Below, in pieces: positions 9,526-18,099 of a stretch of 42,189 bases of DNA (the stretch's first letter is position 1; each line of letters begins with the position of its first letter). The notes under the pieces are model-generated. The model saw nothing but the letters and a program-made list of their open reading frames with translations, was not told the DNA's origin and made no database searches. The translations under genes and the position numbers were made by a program. Origin of the DNA: Calditrichota bacterium (GTDB lineage Bacteria > Zhuqueibacterota > JdFR-76 > BMS3Abin05); contig JAADHR010000050.1 in NCBI GenBank assembly GCA_013151735.1, positions 1 through 42,189 on the forward strand, in the 5' to 3' direction.

Positions 9526-9927
9526 ATGCTTTTAGAAAAGGAAAGAGAACGAACAGCTGAAGTCCCAACATCCTCTCTTGCCGATATTGCATTTTTATTG
9601 TTAGCATTTTTTCTGGTTACAACTACAATTGATGTGGATAAAGGAATTGGATTGACCTTGCCTCCCATCGGTCAGGAAATAAAGGTTCGTGAAAAAAATA
9701 TCACGAATGTGCTGATTAATGAACAGGGCGAGGTTCTGATTGATAATCAATTGGTACAGATTCCAGCCATTAAGGATATTATCAAACAGAAAATTATGCA
9801 AAATCCCAAATTGATCGTATCCATCAAGACTCAACGGGGTACAAAATATGGTACCTACATAAAGGTGCTGGATAAGATCAAGGCAGGAGGAGCGACCAGA
9901 ATTTCAATAGCCGAACCGGAAACGTAA
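9526..9927 (+). CDS. exbD: ExbD/TolR-family protein (first copy)
   Basis: The 133-residue protein has a short cytoplasmic N-terminus, one transmembrane helix (~18-36) carrying the conserved protonatable Asp20 in SLADIAFLLLAFFLV, and a periplasmic TolR/ExbD fold (~60-130: NVLINEQGEVLID, IVSIKTQRGTKYGTYIKVLDKIKAGG). It partners ExbB in proton-driven energisation of TonB. The start ATG 9526 is 25 bp after exbB, with GAGAGGG upstream. Two ExbD copies in a row is a common FCB-group arrangement and suggests a heteromeric stator. Confidence 0.88.
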   Translation: MLLEKERERTAEVPTSSLADIAFLLLAFFLVTTTIDVDKGIGLTLPPIGQEIKVREKNITNVLINEQGEVLIDNQLVQIPAIKDIIKQKIMQNPKLIVSIKTQRGTKYGTYIKVLDKIKAGGATRISIAEPET

Positions 9928-10018
9928 CGTTTTTCACTCGGCTCGGGATTTTCAGTTTCCCGCCTACAGGGAACAATATGACAAAAAAAGATGTTTACTT
10001 TAGCAGGAGAATAAATAA

Positions 10019-10531
10019 ATGTCAGATAATTCTGATAAGCACAATGAAAAACCTACAGGAGAAACAGGTGGTCCGTCAGAAGCCTCTTCGAAAGGAGCGG
10101 TGTACAATCCTCCTGAAAAAATAAAGTTTAAGAAAAAACAGAAGGCTTCTTCTCAGATTCCAACGGCTTCGATGCCGGATATTGTCTTTATGTTGTTGCT
10201 GTTTTTTATGGTTTCGACTGTAATGAAACAATATACCGGGCTGCCTGTAAATCTTCCGACGGCTCATAAGATTGAGAAATTGCCCGGCAAACGAAATGTG
10301 CTTCATATCTGGATTGATAAAAAGGGCCGTATTTCGATTGATGATAAACTGGTTGAATTAGGAGCCGTAAAAAATATTGTTTATAATAAACTTGTTGAAA
10401 ATCCGCGTATTATTGTCTCCATGAAAATCGATAAGGATTCGGATATGGGGATTGTGATGGATGTGCAACAAGAATTGCGAAAAGCAAATGCTTTGCGCAT
10501 CAATTATTCAACAAAATATGGAGAATCATGA
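10019..10531 (+). CDS. exbD: ExbD/TolR-family protein (second copy, long N-terminal tail)
   Basis: This 170-residue paralogue differs from the first by a hydrophilic, probably disordered N-terminal tail of about 45 residues (rich in S, G, E, K), which would lie in the cytoplasm. The membrane helix with the essential acid follows (Asp54 in TASMPDIVFMLLLFFMV), and then the periplasmic ExbD domain (HIWIDKKGRISIDDKLVELG, MDVQQELRKANALRINYSTKYG). A ribosome site AGCAGGAG precedes ATG 10019. The 91-bp spacer after exbD1 holds no strong hairpin, so the operon should continue through it. The tail may set distinct partner contacts; this is inference. Confidence 0.87.
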   Translation: MSDNSDKHNEKPTGETGGPSEASSKGAVYNPPEKIKFKKKQKASSQIPTASMPDIVFMLLLFFMVSTVMKQYTGLPVNLPTAHKIEKLPGKRNVLHIWIDKKGRISIDDKLVELGAVKNIVYNKLVENPRIIVSMKIDKDSDMGIVMDVQQELRKANALRINYSTKYGES

Positions 10532-10542
10532 GGTGATTAATC

Positions 10543-11193
10543 ATGGAAATTAGCGAACGCCTTAAATTCAAGCTCGACTATAAAAAGAGGCTTGAGCTTG
10601 GTTTGGTCATTTCGCTTTTACTACTTATTGTTGCTTTTCAAGGATTTAAGCGATTTCAGTCGAAGCGAGAATTACCAAAGGCGGAAAAGGTCATCATTAA
10701 GGCAGAGGAAATTCCGCCTACTGAGCAAATTAATCGTCCGCCTCCACCGGAACGTCCGGCTGTGCCTGTTCCGACAGAAGATGAGGATGTTCCCGAAGAC
10801 GTGACGATTGAGAGTACCAATATCGATTTTAATGAGGAACCGCCTCCACCGCCTCCACCGCCGGAAGAGGAATCGGAAACGCCTATTTTTGTGGCTTACG
10901 ATAGTCCCCCGGAACCCATTGGCGGATTCGGCGCCATTCAGAAAAACCTGAAATATCCTGAAATTGCGCGCAAGGCGGGTGTAGAAGGAACGGTGATTAT
11001 TCAGGTTCTGATTGATGAAAAAGGCCGGGTCATCAAAACAAAAGTTTTGAAATCACTCGGGAACAACGGGTGTGACGAAGCAGCGATTTCAGCCATTCGC
11101 AAAACCCGATGGAAACCGGCTATGCAGCGAGATAAACCGGTAAAGGTCTGGGTGAGTATTCCGGTGATCTTCAAATTGAAAAATTCTGGATAA
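10543..11193 (+). CDS. tonB: TonB energy transducer
   Basis: The 216-residue protein has an inner-membrane helix (~18-33), a proline-rich periplasmic spacer (PPPPERPAVPVP near 66-77 and a run of eight prolines near 100) and the C-terminal TonB domain (~120-214: GGFGAIQKNLKYPEIARKAG, GTVIIQVLIDEKGRV, AAISAIRKTRWKPAMQRDKPV). It transmits the ExbB/ExbD proton-motive cycle to outer-membrane transporters. It starts 11 bp after exbD2 with GAGGTG upstream, and is closed by a perfect-stem terminator 25 bp after its stop. As the last gene of the operon its assignment is firm. Confidence 0.92.
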   Translation: MEISERLKFKLDYKKRLELGLVISLLLLIVAFQGFKRFQSKRELPKAEKVIIKAEEIPPTEQINRPPPPERPAVPVPTEDEDVPEDVTIESTNIDFNEEPPPPPPPPEEESETPIFVAYDSPPEPIGGFGAIQKNLKYPEIARKAGVEGTVIIQVLIDEKGRVIKTKVLKSLGNNGCDEAAISAIRKTRWKPAMQRDKPVKVWVSIPVIFKLKNSG

Positions 11194-11217
11194 TCAATCG
11201 GTTCGAAAGACACAATT

Positions 11218-11254
11218 AAGGGCAGTATCCCGGAAGGAATACTGCCCTTTTTGT
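11218..11254 (+). terminator. Rho-independent terminator of the tonB operon
   Basis: A perfect 11-bp stem (AAGGGCAGTAT, 11218-11228, with its complement at 11239-11249) closes a 10-nt loop. It is followed by a T-rich run to 11254. It sits 25 bp after the tonB stop and ends the four-gene transcript. Confidence 0.9.
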
Positions 11255-11511
11255 TTTGGAGGTATGAGCGCCCTGCAAAATCGTATCAGCTTAACTGATT
11301 AAAATAAGAATAGCATTTGCGGTCAAGAATTTATATATTTTAGTGTTTTTAAAACTATCAAAACATACCTTGAATTCCGGGAAAAAATATTTGGATCACA
11401 ATGCCAGACTATTTTTATTTGTGGATGGGCCGCGTTGCCTGGTTGACGTAGTCTGTTTCGGGGCTGGCCGCATGCTCTTTGAGGATAAACCCATATTCCC
11501 CCAACTAAAAA
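11255..11511. other. Intergenic spacer before the SpoIID-like gene
   Basis: This AT-rich stretch (densest around 11315-11390) follows the tonB terminator. Including the terminator, 318 bases have no gene. TTGACG at 11442 has no acceptable -10 box at the right distance, and no strong hairpin or repeat was seen. It presumably carries the promoter for the downstream envelope genes, but I cannot point to it. Confidence 0.5.
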
Positions 11512-12765
11512 ATGACAGTTAATCGGAAAAAATATTCTTTGGCAGGGGCTTTTATTGCGGGCCTTATGCTTTTAGTTGGCTGCGCGGGGCTAACTCCCCA
11601 GCCGGTCAATCGGAATGCCGTTCCCCGGCTGCACGTTTTGTTGATTCGGGATGCACCGGAGGTTCAGATCTCCTTTAAGGGGACCATTCAGATTCGCCAA
11701 TCAGAAAATCTTCTGTTTAAGCTGCACGCCAAACATAGCCCGCTAACGATCAGGCCGTCGGAAGAAGCGGGTCTTGTTTTAGAAAACGGGCAAACTCGTT
11801 TTGAAACACGGTCCGATTCCATTCAATTGTGGTCAGAAGGGAAGCATCTGTTTGCCCTTCGGAGCAAACATTACCGCGGAGGCCTGTGTATTTCCATTAC
11901 GAAAACCGGCAACCTGCGTGTTACCAATGAACTTGATCTGGAATCGTATTTGAAAGGGGTTGTCCCTGCCGAGATTGGAGAGGGAAACCGGCAAATATTA
12001 GAGGCCCTTAAAGCGCAAGCCGTTGCTGCCCGAACGTACGCCTTTGAAAAAATGCAAAACACAAAAAATGGAAATCCACCCGTTTTACAGGCCACCGTTT
12101 CGGACCAGGTTTACGGGGGTGCCGATGCGGAATCCCGGTGGACCACTCGCGCGGTAGAAGCCACCACGGGAGAGATTGCCGTTTTTCACGGGAAACCCAT
12201 TCACGCCTTTTATTCTTCCACCTGCGGCGGCCGGACGGAACCCGGCCGGGATGTGTGGCCGCAGCTTTATGCGCCCTATCTGAAGGGCGTTGCTGATGAT
12301 TTTGGAGAAGGGGCCTTTTGCCGGGATTCCCCGCATTATCGGTGGTTGGAGTTCTGGTCCTCCGGCGAGTTGGATTCCCTGCTTGTAAAGAATCTTTCCG
12401 ATCGAAAAATGTACCGGCCACGCTGGGGACATCTGAAAGACCTAAAGGTGCTCAGCCGGTTTCCTTCCGGAAGAGTAAAGGATTTACTGATTGTTTTTCA
12501 ATATGGAAAACAGATCATTCACGGAAATCGAATTCGCTGGATTCTTACCCCGGTCGATCGGCCCGTTCTAAGAAGCACCCTGTTTCGTCTGATCTTGTAC
12601 CGGGATAGAATGGGACTTCAGGGTATCCTGGCCGTTGGCGCTGGAAACGGCCACGGTGTGGGACTGTGCCAGTGGGGCGCCATGGGGATGGCAAAGGCGG
12701 GTTTCCGGTACGACCAGATTTTAAAGCAGTATTACCGGGGCGTAGAACTGCGAAAGCTCTATTAA
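11512..12765 (+). CDS. SpoIID/LytB-domain lipoprotein (peptidoglycan lytic transglycosylase-like)
   Basis: The 417-residue protein starts with a lipoprotein signal (LMLLVGC, Cys24). The SpoIID core begins with DLESYLKGVVPAEIGEG. Glu154 in that motif corresponds to the catalytic Glu of SpoIID, which cleaves denuded glycan strands. The second half contains YSSTCGGRTEP and the signature GHGVGLCQWGA (380-390). In non-sporulating Gram-negatives such proteins act on septal or peripheral peptidoglycan. It is followed by a SPOR-domain lipoprotein, and SPOR domains bind the denuded glycan that SpoIID-type enzymes degrade. The pairing therefore supports a cell-wall role. No ideal ribosome site is seen before ATG 11512. 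Confidence 0.82.
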   Translation: MTVNRKKYSLAGAFIAGLMLLVGCAGLTPQPVNRNAVPRLHVLLIRDAPEVQISFKGTIQIRQSENLLFKLHAKHSPLTIRPSEEAGLVLENGQTRFETRSDSIQLWSEGKHLFALRSKHYRGGLCISITKTGNLRVTNELDLESYLKGVVPAEIGEGNRQILEALKAQAVAARTYAFEKMQNTKNGNPPVLQATVSDQVYGGADAESRWTTRAVEATTGEIAVFHGKPIHAFYSSTCGGRTEPGRDVWPQLYAPYLKGVADDFGEGAFCRDSPHYRWLEFWSSGELDSLLVKNLSDRKMYRPRWGHLKDLKVLSRFPSGRVKDLLIVFQYGKQIIHGNRIRWILTPVDRPVLRSTLFRLILYRDRMGLQGILAVGAGNGHGVGLCQWGAMGMAKAGFRYDQILKQYYRGVELRKLY

Positions 12766-12930
12766 TCTCTTATTTCTTTAAAAAAGGGAGTGGCATCCAA
12801 AAAGGGGATAAAGGGTCTTGTATTAAAAGCAGTGATCGTTGGGTTTGGAAAAACACCGAAGGTGTTTGCATGAGCGATAAAATATTTTTTACGTTGACGC
12901 CAATTGCCGTTGGCGAATTGGAGAGTCACA

Positions 12931-13401
12931 ATGCGTCAAAAAAATAAGTGGGTTTCATCGCTTGCATTAATTATTCTTGCAGGTATTCTCGCTGGGGGGT
13001 GCGCGGGTTTGCAGCCTCCGGTGCGGTATGTATCAGACGAGCAATTCGAAAAGGGACTGACCACCTCTGAGCAGGAATTCAGGAAACCCATTGACATTCT
13101 TCAGGGAGAGTGGTCTCCGGCCGATTCGTCGGACAGTCAGGCTGAATCGAAAACACGGCGGACTCATGTGCAGGGGAACTATTTTATTCAGATTATTTCC
13201 CTTTCAACGCCGCGTCAGGCGAAAAGATTTGTCCGGACAATGAAAAAGCTATACCCTCAGGCCGCGTTTTTTATCCGGCAGCGCGGAAAATATTGGGCGG
13301 TTTGGGTGGGCCGTTTTCGAAATCGAAAGGATGCACAAAAGGCCCTGGCCTCCACGTGGGTAAAAAAATTTCCCGATGCCTGGGTTGTTCACGAAAAATA
13401 A
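12931..13401 (+). CDS. SPOR-domain lipoprotein
   Basis: I choose ATG 12931 (GGAGAG upstream) over an in-frame TTG at 12904 because it begins the lipoprotein signal directly (hydrophobic 9-22, GGC with Cys24). The 156-residue product has a spacer of ~60 residues and a C-terminal SPOR domain (~85-156: YFIQIISLSTPRQAKRFVRT, then AVWVGRFRNRKDAQKAL). SPOR domains bind peptidoglycan strands lacking stem peptides at division sites. The spacer upstream (12766-12930) has two small hairpins, AAACACC-GAA-GGTGTTT at 12850-12866 and CGCCAA/TTGGCG just before the start, which might affect translation. Confidence 0.8.
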   Translation: MRQKNKWVSSLALIILAGILAGGCAGLQPPVRYVSDEQFEKGLTTSEQEFRKPIDILQGEWSPADSSDSQAESKTRRTHVQGNYFIQIISLSTPRQAKRFVRTMKKLYPQAAFFIRQRGKYWAVWVGRFRNRKDAQKALASTWVKKFPDAWVVHEK

Positions 13402-13464
13402 TATGCTACCGGTGCGTATTTGAGTTAACGCCATAATAAATACAGGATTAATTCAGAATTTTTT

Positions 13465-13992
13465 ATGAACCATCTTCCACGAAAAATTGTAGGTTTGATT
13501 ATTATTATTTTGGGTTTTCTTGTCCTGGGATGTGTAAACCCCTTTGCGCCGAGAATTCAGGCATTGGGTGATTCTCAACTCATTGTCACTCAACAAAAAA
13601 CGCCGGAAGAAGTCCTGCAAAATTTTCGTTACGCGTATGTTTTTAAGGATTCGCTTCTTTACAGCGATCTGTTGGATAGTAATTTTATCTTTGTCTATTT
13701 TGATCCGAGTCTTGGGACGTCCGGGCAGTTTGTATCCTGGGGACGTGACCTGGATCTGAAAACGACTGGAAGGCTTTTTCGCCAGTTTGATGTCATTGAT
13801 CTGGTTTGGAACTCTACCGTTTACACGAACGTTCAAGAATCTACGGCCGAGTTATCAAAGAGTTTTGACCTCACACTCATGACCGGCGATGAAGACTTTC
13901 GAATCACCGGGAACGCCGTTTTTAGTTTCCGCAAAAACCCGTATGACCATAAGTGGAGGATTGTCCGCTGGAAGGACGAATCCAATCTTTAA
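13465..13992 (+). CDS. Small lipoprotein of unknown function, possibly NTF2-like fold
   Basis: The 175-residue protein has a lipoprotein signal (LIIIILGFLVLGC, Cys23). The mature part begins with a helix carrying TPEEVLQNFRYAYVFKDSLLYSDLLD, followed by strands that end in WRIVRWKDES. The order (long helix with 'A...D...Y..LL', then a curved sheet ending in a W-x-I-V-R-W strand) resembles NTF2/SnoaL-like domains used as binding modules. I do not recognise a named family and no catalytic residues can be assigned. It precedes the large metallopeptidase-barrel gene by 20 bp, so co-expression is likely. Confidence 0.6.
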   Translation: MNHLPRKIVGLIIIILGFLVLGCVNPFAPRIQALGDSQLIVTQQKTPEEVLQNFRYAYVFKDSLLYSDLLDSNFIFVYFDPSLGTSGQFVSWGRDLDLKTTGRLFRQFDVIDLVWNSTVYTNVQESTAELSKSFDLTLMTGDEDFRITGNAVFSFRKNPYDHKWRIVRWKDESNL

Positions 13993-14012
13993 GTAAAAAT
14001 CAGGAAGGTATT

Positions 14013-17000
14013 ATGAAACGCATATCAGCGGTTTTTTTGGTTTTATTACTTCCCGCGCTTGCTTTCGGTCAATTTGGGAAAAATAAGGTCCAATACACCG
14101 ATTTTCACTGGGAATATCTGCAATCCGAGCATTTTGATGTCTATTATTACCCGGGTGCCGAGAAGCTGGCCGAATTTGTGGCGGATGTAGCCGAATCCAG
14201 CTACGTATCGCTCCGAAATGATTTTCGGTACGATTTGGTTGACCGTGTGAAAATTATTGTTTACAAAAGCCACAATGATTTTGAACAGACCAATGTTTCT
14301 TCAGGACTGCCGGAAGAGTCGGTAGGAGGCTTCACGGAATTCTTCAAGAACCGGGTCGTTATTCCGTTTGAAGGGGATTACGAACAATTTCGCCATGTCA
14401 TTCACCATGAGCTTACCCATGCCGTTTCCATGCAGATGATCTACGGGGCCGGGGTTCAGTCCATTGTGATGGGAATGATGCGTTTCCAGATTCCCCTGTG
14501 GCTGGCGGAAGGTTTGGCTGAATATGAAAGCCTTCGCTGGGATACGGAAAGTGACATGTACATCCGGGATGCAGCCATCAACGGCTATTTGCCGCCCATT
14601 CAATCCATGTATGGTTTTATGAATTACAAAGGGGGACAAAATGTACTGTATTACATCGCTCAAAAATACGGCAATGAGAAAATCGGAGAAATCCTCGGAA
14701 AGATAAAAATCAACAAGAATATTGACCGCGGCCTGAAGCAGTCCATTGGGATCGGTGTAAAAGACCTTTCGAAGCGGTGGCACAAATATGTCAAAAAGCA
14801 GTATTGGCCGGATATTGCAGATCGCCTGGAACCGGATGATTTTGCTAAAAAAATGACGGATCACGTGAAATATCAAAATTTTATCAACAACAGTCCCTCT
14901 CTTTCTCCAAAGGGCGATAAGATCGCTTTCCTTTCGAATAAATCCGATTATTTTGATATTTACGTGATGAGTGCCATTGACGGGAAGATGCTGGGTCGGG
15001 TGGTCAAAGGGCAGCGAACCATGAATTTGGAAGAGCTGCACTGGCTTAAACCGGGGATTACCTGGTCGCCCGACGGGAAACGAATTGCTTTTTCTGCAAA
15101 GGGAGGCCCGAGAGATGTACTCCACATTGCGAGCGTGAGAAAACGAAAAATCGTAAAAACCTACAAGGTCGATCTCGATGGAATTTTTGCACCGTCCTGG
15201 TCGCCGGATGGGAAATCCATTGTATTTTCAGGGATAAAAAACGGACAAAGTGATTTGTACCAACTCACCCTGAAAACGGGAAAACTGACGCCTCTTACCA
15301 ATGACATTTTTTCCGATCTGGAACCCCGCTGGTCGCCCGATGGGAAAGCCCTGGTTTTTACAAGCGACCGCGGTCCCTACACTCGTCCCGATGATTTGCC
15401 GAAAGGCTTCAAAATTCAGAATCACAATTATTCCAATCACGATATTTATGTTTTGCATTTACCATCCAGGCGGATTGAGCGCATCACGAAAACAAAGTTT
15501 ACCGAAAAAAATCCCACCTGGTCGCCCGATGGAAAGAAAATTGTGTATGTGTCGGATGCGAATGGTATTTTTAATTTTTTCGTGTACAATACCGAAACCG
15601 ATTCGACTTACCCGATTACGAATGTTCTGACGGGTGTTTTCCAGCCATCATGGGTGGGAGATGAGCTGGCGTTTACAACATTCTACAACGGGGGGTATGA
15701 TATCTATCTGATGAAAAACCCGGGCGCGATTAAGCCGGGGGATATTCACTTAAAGGATACGGAATTCATTAAAAAGGTAAAGGCCGGAAAAATACTTCTG
15801 GCATCTACCTATCGGAAACTCAAGGAGCAGCCCAAATCCAAACTGGGAATGCGATCTGCAAATGACTTTCGGCATTTTGTTTTCGGCCGGAATTTACGGG
15901 CCAATATTCAACGGCCTGCGGGAAAAAATACCCGGAATGTTTTTCTGGATTCCACACAGTACAAACTGGCCTCCGGCGCGTACAAGCAGCATCCGTACCG
16001 GCTTAAATTTACACCCGATCTGGTGTATGGAAACGCCGGTTACAGTCAGTTTTTTGGGGTTCAGGGATCGACGGTGCTTTCGCTCTCGGATATCCTCGGA
16101 AACCATCGAATCGATATTTATTCCAATCTCTTTTACGACCTGCGCAATTCGGATTACCAGTTTGCCTACTATTATTTGCCCCACCGGATTGATGTGGGCG
16201 TAGGCGCCTTTCATTATGCCTACTTTTTTGTGACCGGTTGGAATACGATTATTCGGGATCGGAATTACGGCGGGAGTTTTTACCTGTCCTATCCTTTTAA
16301 TCGCTACCAGAGGCTCGATTTCAGCACGACCTTTCTGGGGATTGACCGCCGGGACCTGTATTTTGATGTCAAACTCTACCAGCGGCGGGTTCTGGTATCC
16401 GGGTTGAGCTACGTAAAGGATACCGCCCTCTGGGGATGGACGGGCCCCAATAACGGTATGCGGATGAATCTTTCCCTCACATTCAGTCCGGGGGGCTGGG
16501 CGCACAGCATGGATTTTAAAACGGTTCGCCTGGACTACCGAAAGTATTTCCGGCTGAAAAAGGGGTACACCTTTGCCTGGCGTCTGGCCGGGGGGGCATC
16601 GTTCGGAAGAAATCCACAAAAATTTTTCCTCGGCGGCATGGACAATTGGATTAACCTCCGCTTTAAGGGCGGACTTCGAATTGACAATGCCGATGACGTG
16701 TATTTTTCATCATTCGAAACACCCCTGCGGGGCTATGATTATTACGAGCAGATTGGTACCCGCTTCTTTTTGACCAACTTCGAGGTGCGCTTTCCGTTTA
16801 TTCGATATTTTATCATGGGAACCCCTCCCCTCTACTTGCAGAACATCCGGGGGACGCTCTTCTGGGATATGGGAAGTGCCTGGGAAAATGACAGCAGTTT
16901 TCGCTTTTTCAGCAAAAGCCCCCTTGGCAATGTGAGAATGGACGACGTGCTGGCAGGATACGGTTTTGGGGTTCGCATTTTTCTGGGCTATTTCTTGCTG

Positions 17001-17084
17001 CGGTTCGACACCGCCTGGAAAACCAATATTGCCACCAGAAGCCGTTCGCCCCGATATTATGTCTCGTTAGGTGCTGAATTCTAA
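14013..17084 (+). CDS. Metallopeptidase (MA clan) / PD40 propeller / outer-membrane barrel fusion
   Basis: ATG 14013 is chosen because it opens a Sec signal peptide (MKRISAVFLVLLLPALAFGQ) behind AGGAAGG. An in-frame upstream extension to 13953 overlaps the previous gene. Domains of the 1023-residue product: a gluzincin-like peptidase (~25-280) with zinc motif HELTH (132-136) and LAEGLAEYE (164-172, probably supplying the third ligand); a TolB/PD40 propeller (~300-590) with repeated 'W-SPDGK.I.F.S' units; and a C-terminal region (~690-1023) of alternating amphipathic strands ending YVSLGAEF, as in Omp85/BamA-like barrels. The terminal aromatic residue fits BAM-dependent insertion. The domain chain suggests a surface or periplasmic protease tethered by its own barrel. 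That role is inference. Confidence 0.72.
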   Translation: MKRISAVFLVLLLPALAFGQFGKNKVQYTDFHWEYLQSEHFDVYYYPGAEKLAEFVADVAESSYVSLRNDFRYDLVDRVKIIVYKSHNDFEQTNVSSGLPEESVGGFTEFFKNRVVIPFEGDYEQFRHVIHHELTHAVSMQMIYGAGVQSIVMGMMRFQIPLWLAEGLAEYESLRWDTESDMYIRDAAINGYLPPIQSMYGFMNYKGGQNVLYYIAQKYGNEKIGEILGKIKINKNIDRGLKQSIGIGVKDLSKRWHKYVKKQYWPDIADRLEPDDFAKKMTDHVKYQNFINNSPSLSPKGDKIAFLSNKSDYFDIYVMSAIDGKMLGRVVKGQRTMNLEELHWLKPGITWSPDGKRIAFSAKGGPRDVLHIASVRKRKIVKTYKVDLDGIFAPSWSPDGKSIVFSGIKNGQSDLYQLTLKTGKLTPLTNDIFSDLEPRWSPDGKALVFTSDRGPYTRPDDLPKGFKIQNHNYSNHDIYVLHLPSRRIERITKTKFTEKNPTWSPDGKKIVYVSDANGIFNFFVYNTETDSTYPITNVLTGVFQPSWVGDELAFTTFYNGGYDIYLMKNPGAIKPGDIHLKDTEFIKKVKAGKILLASTYRKLKEQPKSKLGMRSANDFRHFVFGRNLRANIQRPAGKNTRNVFLDSTQYKLASGAYKQHPYRLKFTPDLVYGNAGYSQFFGVQGSTVLSLSDILGNHRIDIYSNLFYDLRNSDYQFAYYYLPHRIDVGVGAFHYAYFFVTGWNTIIRDRNYGGSFYLSYPFNRYQRLDFSTTFLGIDRRDLYFDVKLYQRRVLVSGLSYVKDTALWGWTGPNNGMRMNLSLTFSPGGWAHSMDFKTVRLDYRKYFRLKKGYTFAWRLAGGASFGRNPQKFFLGGMDNWINLRFKGGLRIDNADDVYFSSFETPLRGYDYYEQIGTRFFLTNFEVRFPFIRYFIMGTPPLYLQNIRGTLFWDMGSAWENDSSFRFFSKSPLGNVRMDDVLAGYGFGVRIFLGYFLLRFDTAWKTNIATRSRSPRYYVSLGAEF

Positions 17085-17119
17085 ATGTGATCTAATTTAA
17101 GAAGGAGGAATTTGTACGT

Positions 17120-17854
17120 ATGGAGAATTTGAACTTGCTGACTGCTTTTCTGGGCGGAGTTATTTCATTCTTGTCACCTTGTGTGCTTCCATTGGTTCCG
17201 GCTTACATGTCGTTTATTTCCGGAATTTCATTTCAGGATATGACATCTGAGAATCGCGGCGCGGACGAAGTCAAGCTGGTCATGCTTAAATCGATTGTTT
17301 TCATTCTGGGATTTTCCCTCGTATTCGTTCTTCTGGGTGCTACAGCCACCTTTATGGGCAAATTCCTTCTAACCCATATGCGGATTATTATGAAAATTGC
17401 GGGTGTCATCATTATTATTTTTGGTCTCCACACGGCCCGCGTATTTCAAATACCCTTTCTTAATTACGAAAAACGATTCCACACGTCGGGGTCGGAACTT
17501 AGCTATCTGGGCACGTTCACACTGGGCCTGGCCTTCGCCTTCGGGTGGTCTCCCTGCATCGGGCCCATTCTGGCCGCCATTCTGGCCATGGCCAGTGTTC
17601 AGGATACGGTGATGAAGGGCGTGTTTTTGCTCGTTGCGTACTCCCTGGGGCTGGGCGTTCCGTTTTTCCTGACCGGCATTGCCACGAACTGGTTTTTGCG
17701 GGTATTCTCTGGCATAAAGAAACATTTTAAGACCGTCGAATTGATCAGCGGACTGTTCTTGATTGCCATTGGTGTGATGTTTTTCTTTAATTGGTTTACG
17801 CAGTTGTCCGCTCTTTTTGTGCGATTGTTTCCGTGGCTGATAAAAGTGGGTTAA
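17120..17854 (+). CDS. ccdA: CcdA/DsbD-type thiol-disulfide transmembrane reductase
   Basis: The 244-residue protein has six predicted membrane helices. It carries both family cysteines in their typical contexts: Cys21 in FLSPCVLPLVPAY (helix 1) and Cys146 in GWSPCIGPIL (helix 4). CcdA passes reducing equivalents from cytoplasmic thioredoxin to periplasmic partners, for cytochrome c maturation or disulfide repair. A strong GAAGGAGGA precedes ATG 17120. It sits 35 bp after the peptidase-barrel gene and is followed by a good terminator. The periplasmic thioredoxin-like partner is not in the window. Confidence 0.9.
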   Translation: MENLNLLTAFLGGVISFLSPCVLPLVPAYMSFISGISFQDMTSENRGADEVKLVMLKSIVFILGFSLVFVLLGATATFMGKFLLTHMRIIMKIAGVIIIIFGLHTARVFQIPFLNYEKRFHTSGSELSYLGTFTLGLAFAFGWSPCIGPILAAILAMASVQDTVMKGVFLLVAYSLGLGVPFFLTGIATNWFLRVFSGIKKHFKTVELISGLFLIAIGVMFFFNWFTQLSALFVRLFPWLIKVG

Positions 17855-17970
17855 ACAACGGAAACACCGTCATAAAAAGGGACTCATCCGATTTGTTTTT
17901 TAATGCGACGATCTGAAATGAACGGGTCACAGTGAGTCGTTTGGCCAGTGGCAAATAGGGACGTATTTTG

Positions 17971-18002
17971 AAAGGGTCAGCTCGAAAACTGACCCTTTTT
18001 TA
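17971..18002 (+). terminator. Rho-independent terminator after ccdA
   Basis: A perfect 10-bp stem (AAAGGGTCAG, 17971-17980; complement 17989-17998) with an 8-nt loop runs into a T tract. It lies about 115 bp downstream of the ccdA stop and separates the envelope-gene block from the VTT gene. Confidence 0.85.
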
Positions 18003-18099
18003 TCGGCTACGTCCAATAATTACAGTTTCTTAATATTTTTGTTTGCATTTCAGGGGCAACTTTTTTATATTTAAACCGCATTTTTATAAAGGCTTGTTT

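Noticed and set aside
12870-12947. 25-codon open frame (MSDKIFF...) with GAAGGTG upstream, overlapping the SPOR gene start
   Set aside because: Too short to support from sequence alone; the GGTG belongs to a small hairpin and no homologue is recognised. It could be a leader peptide, but I have no evidence.
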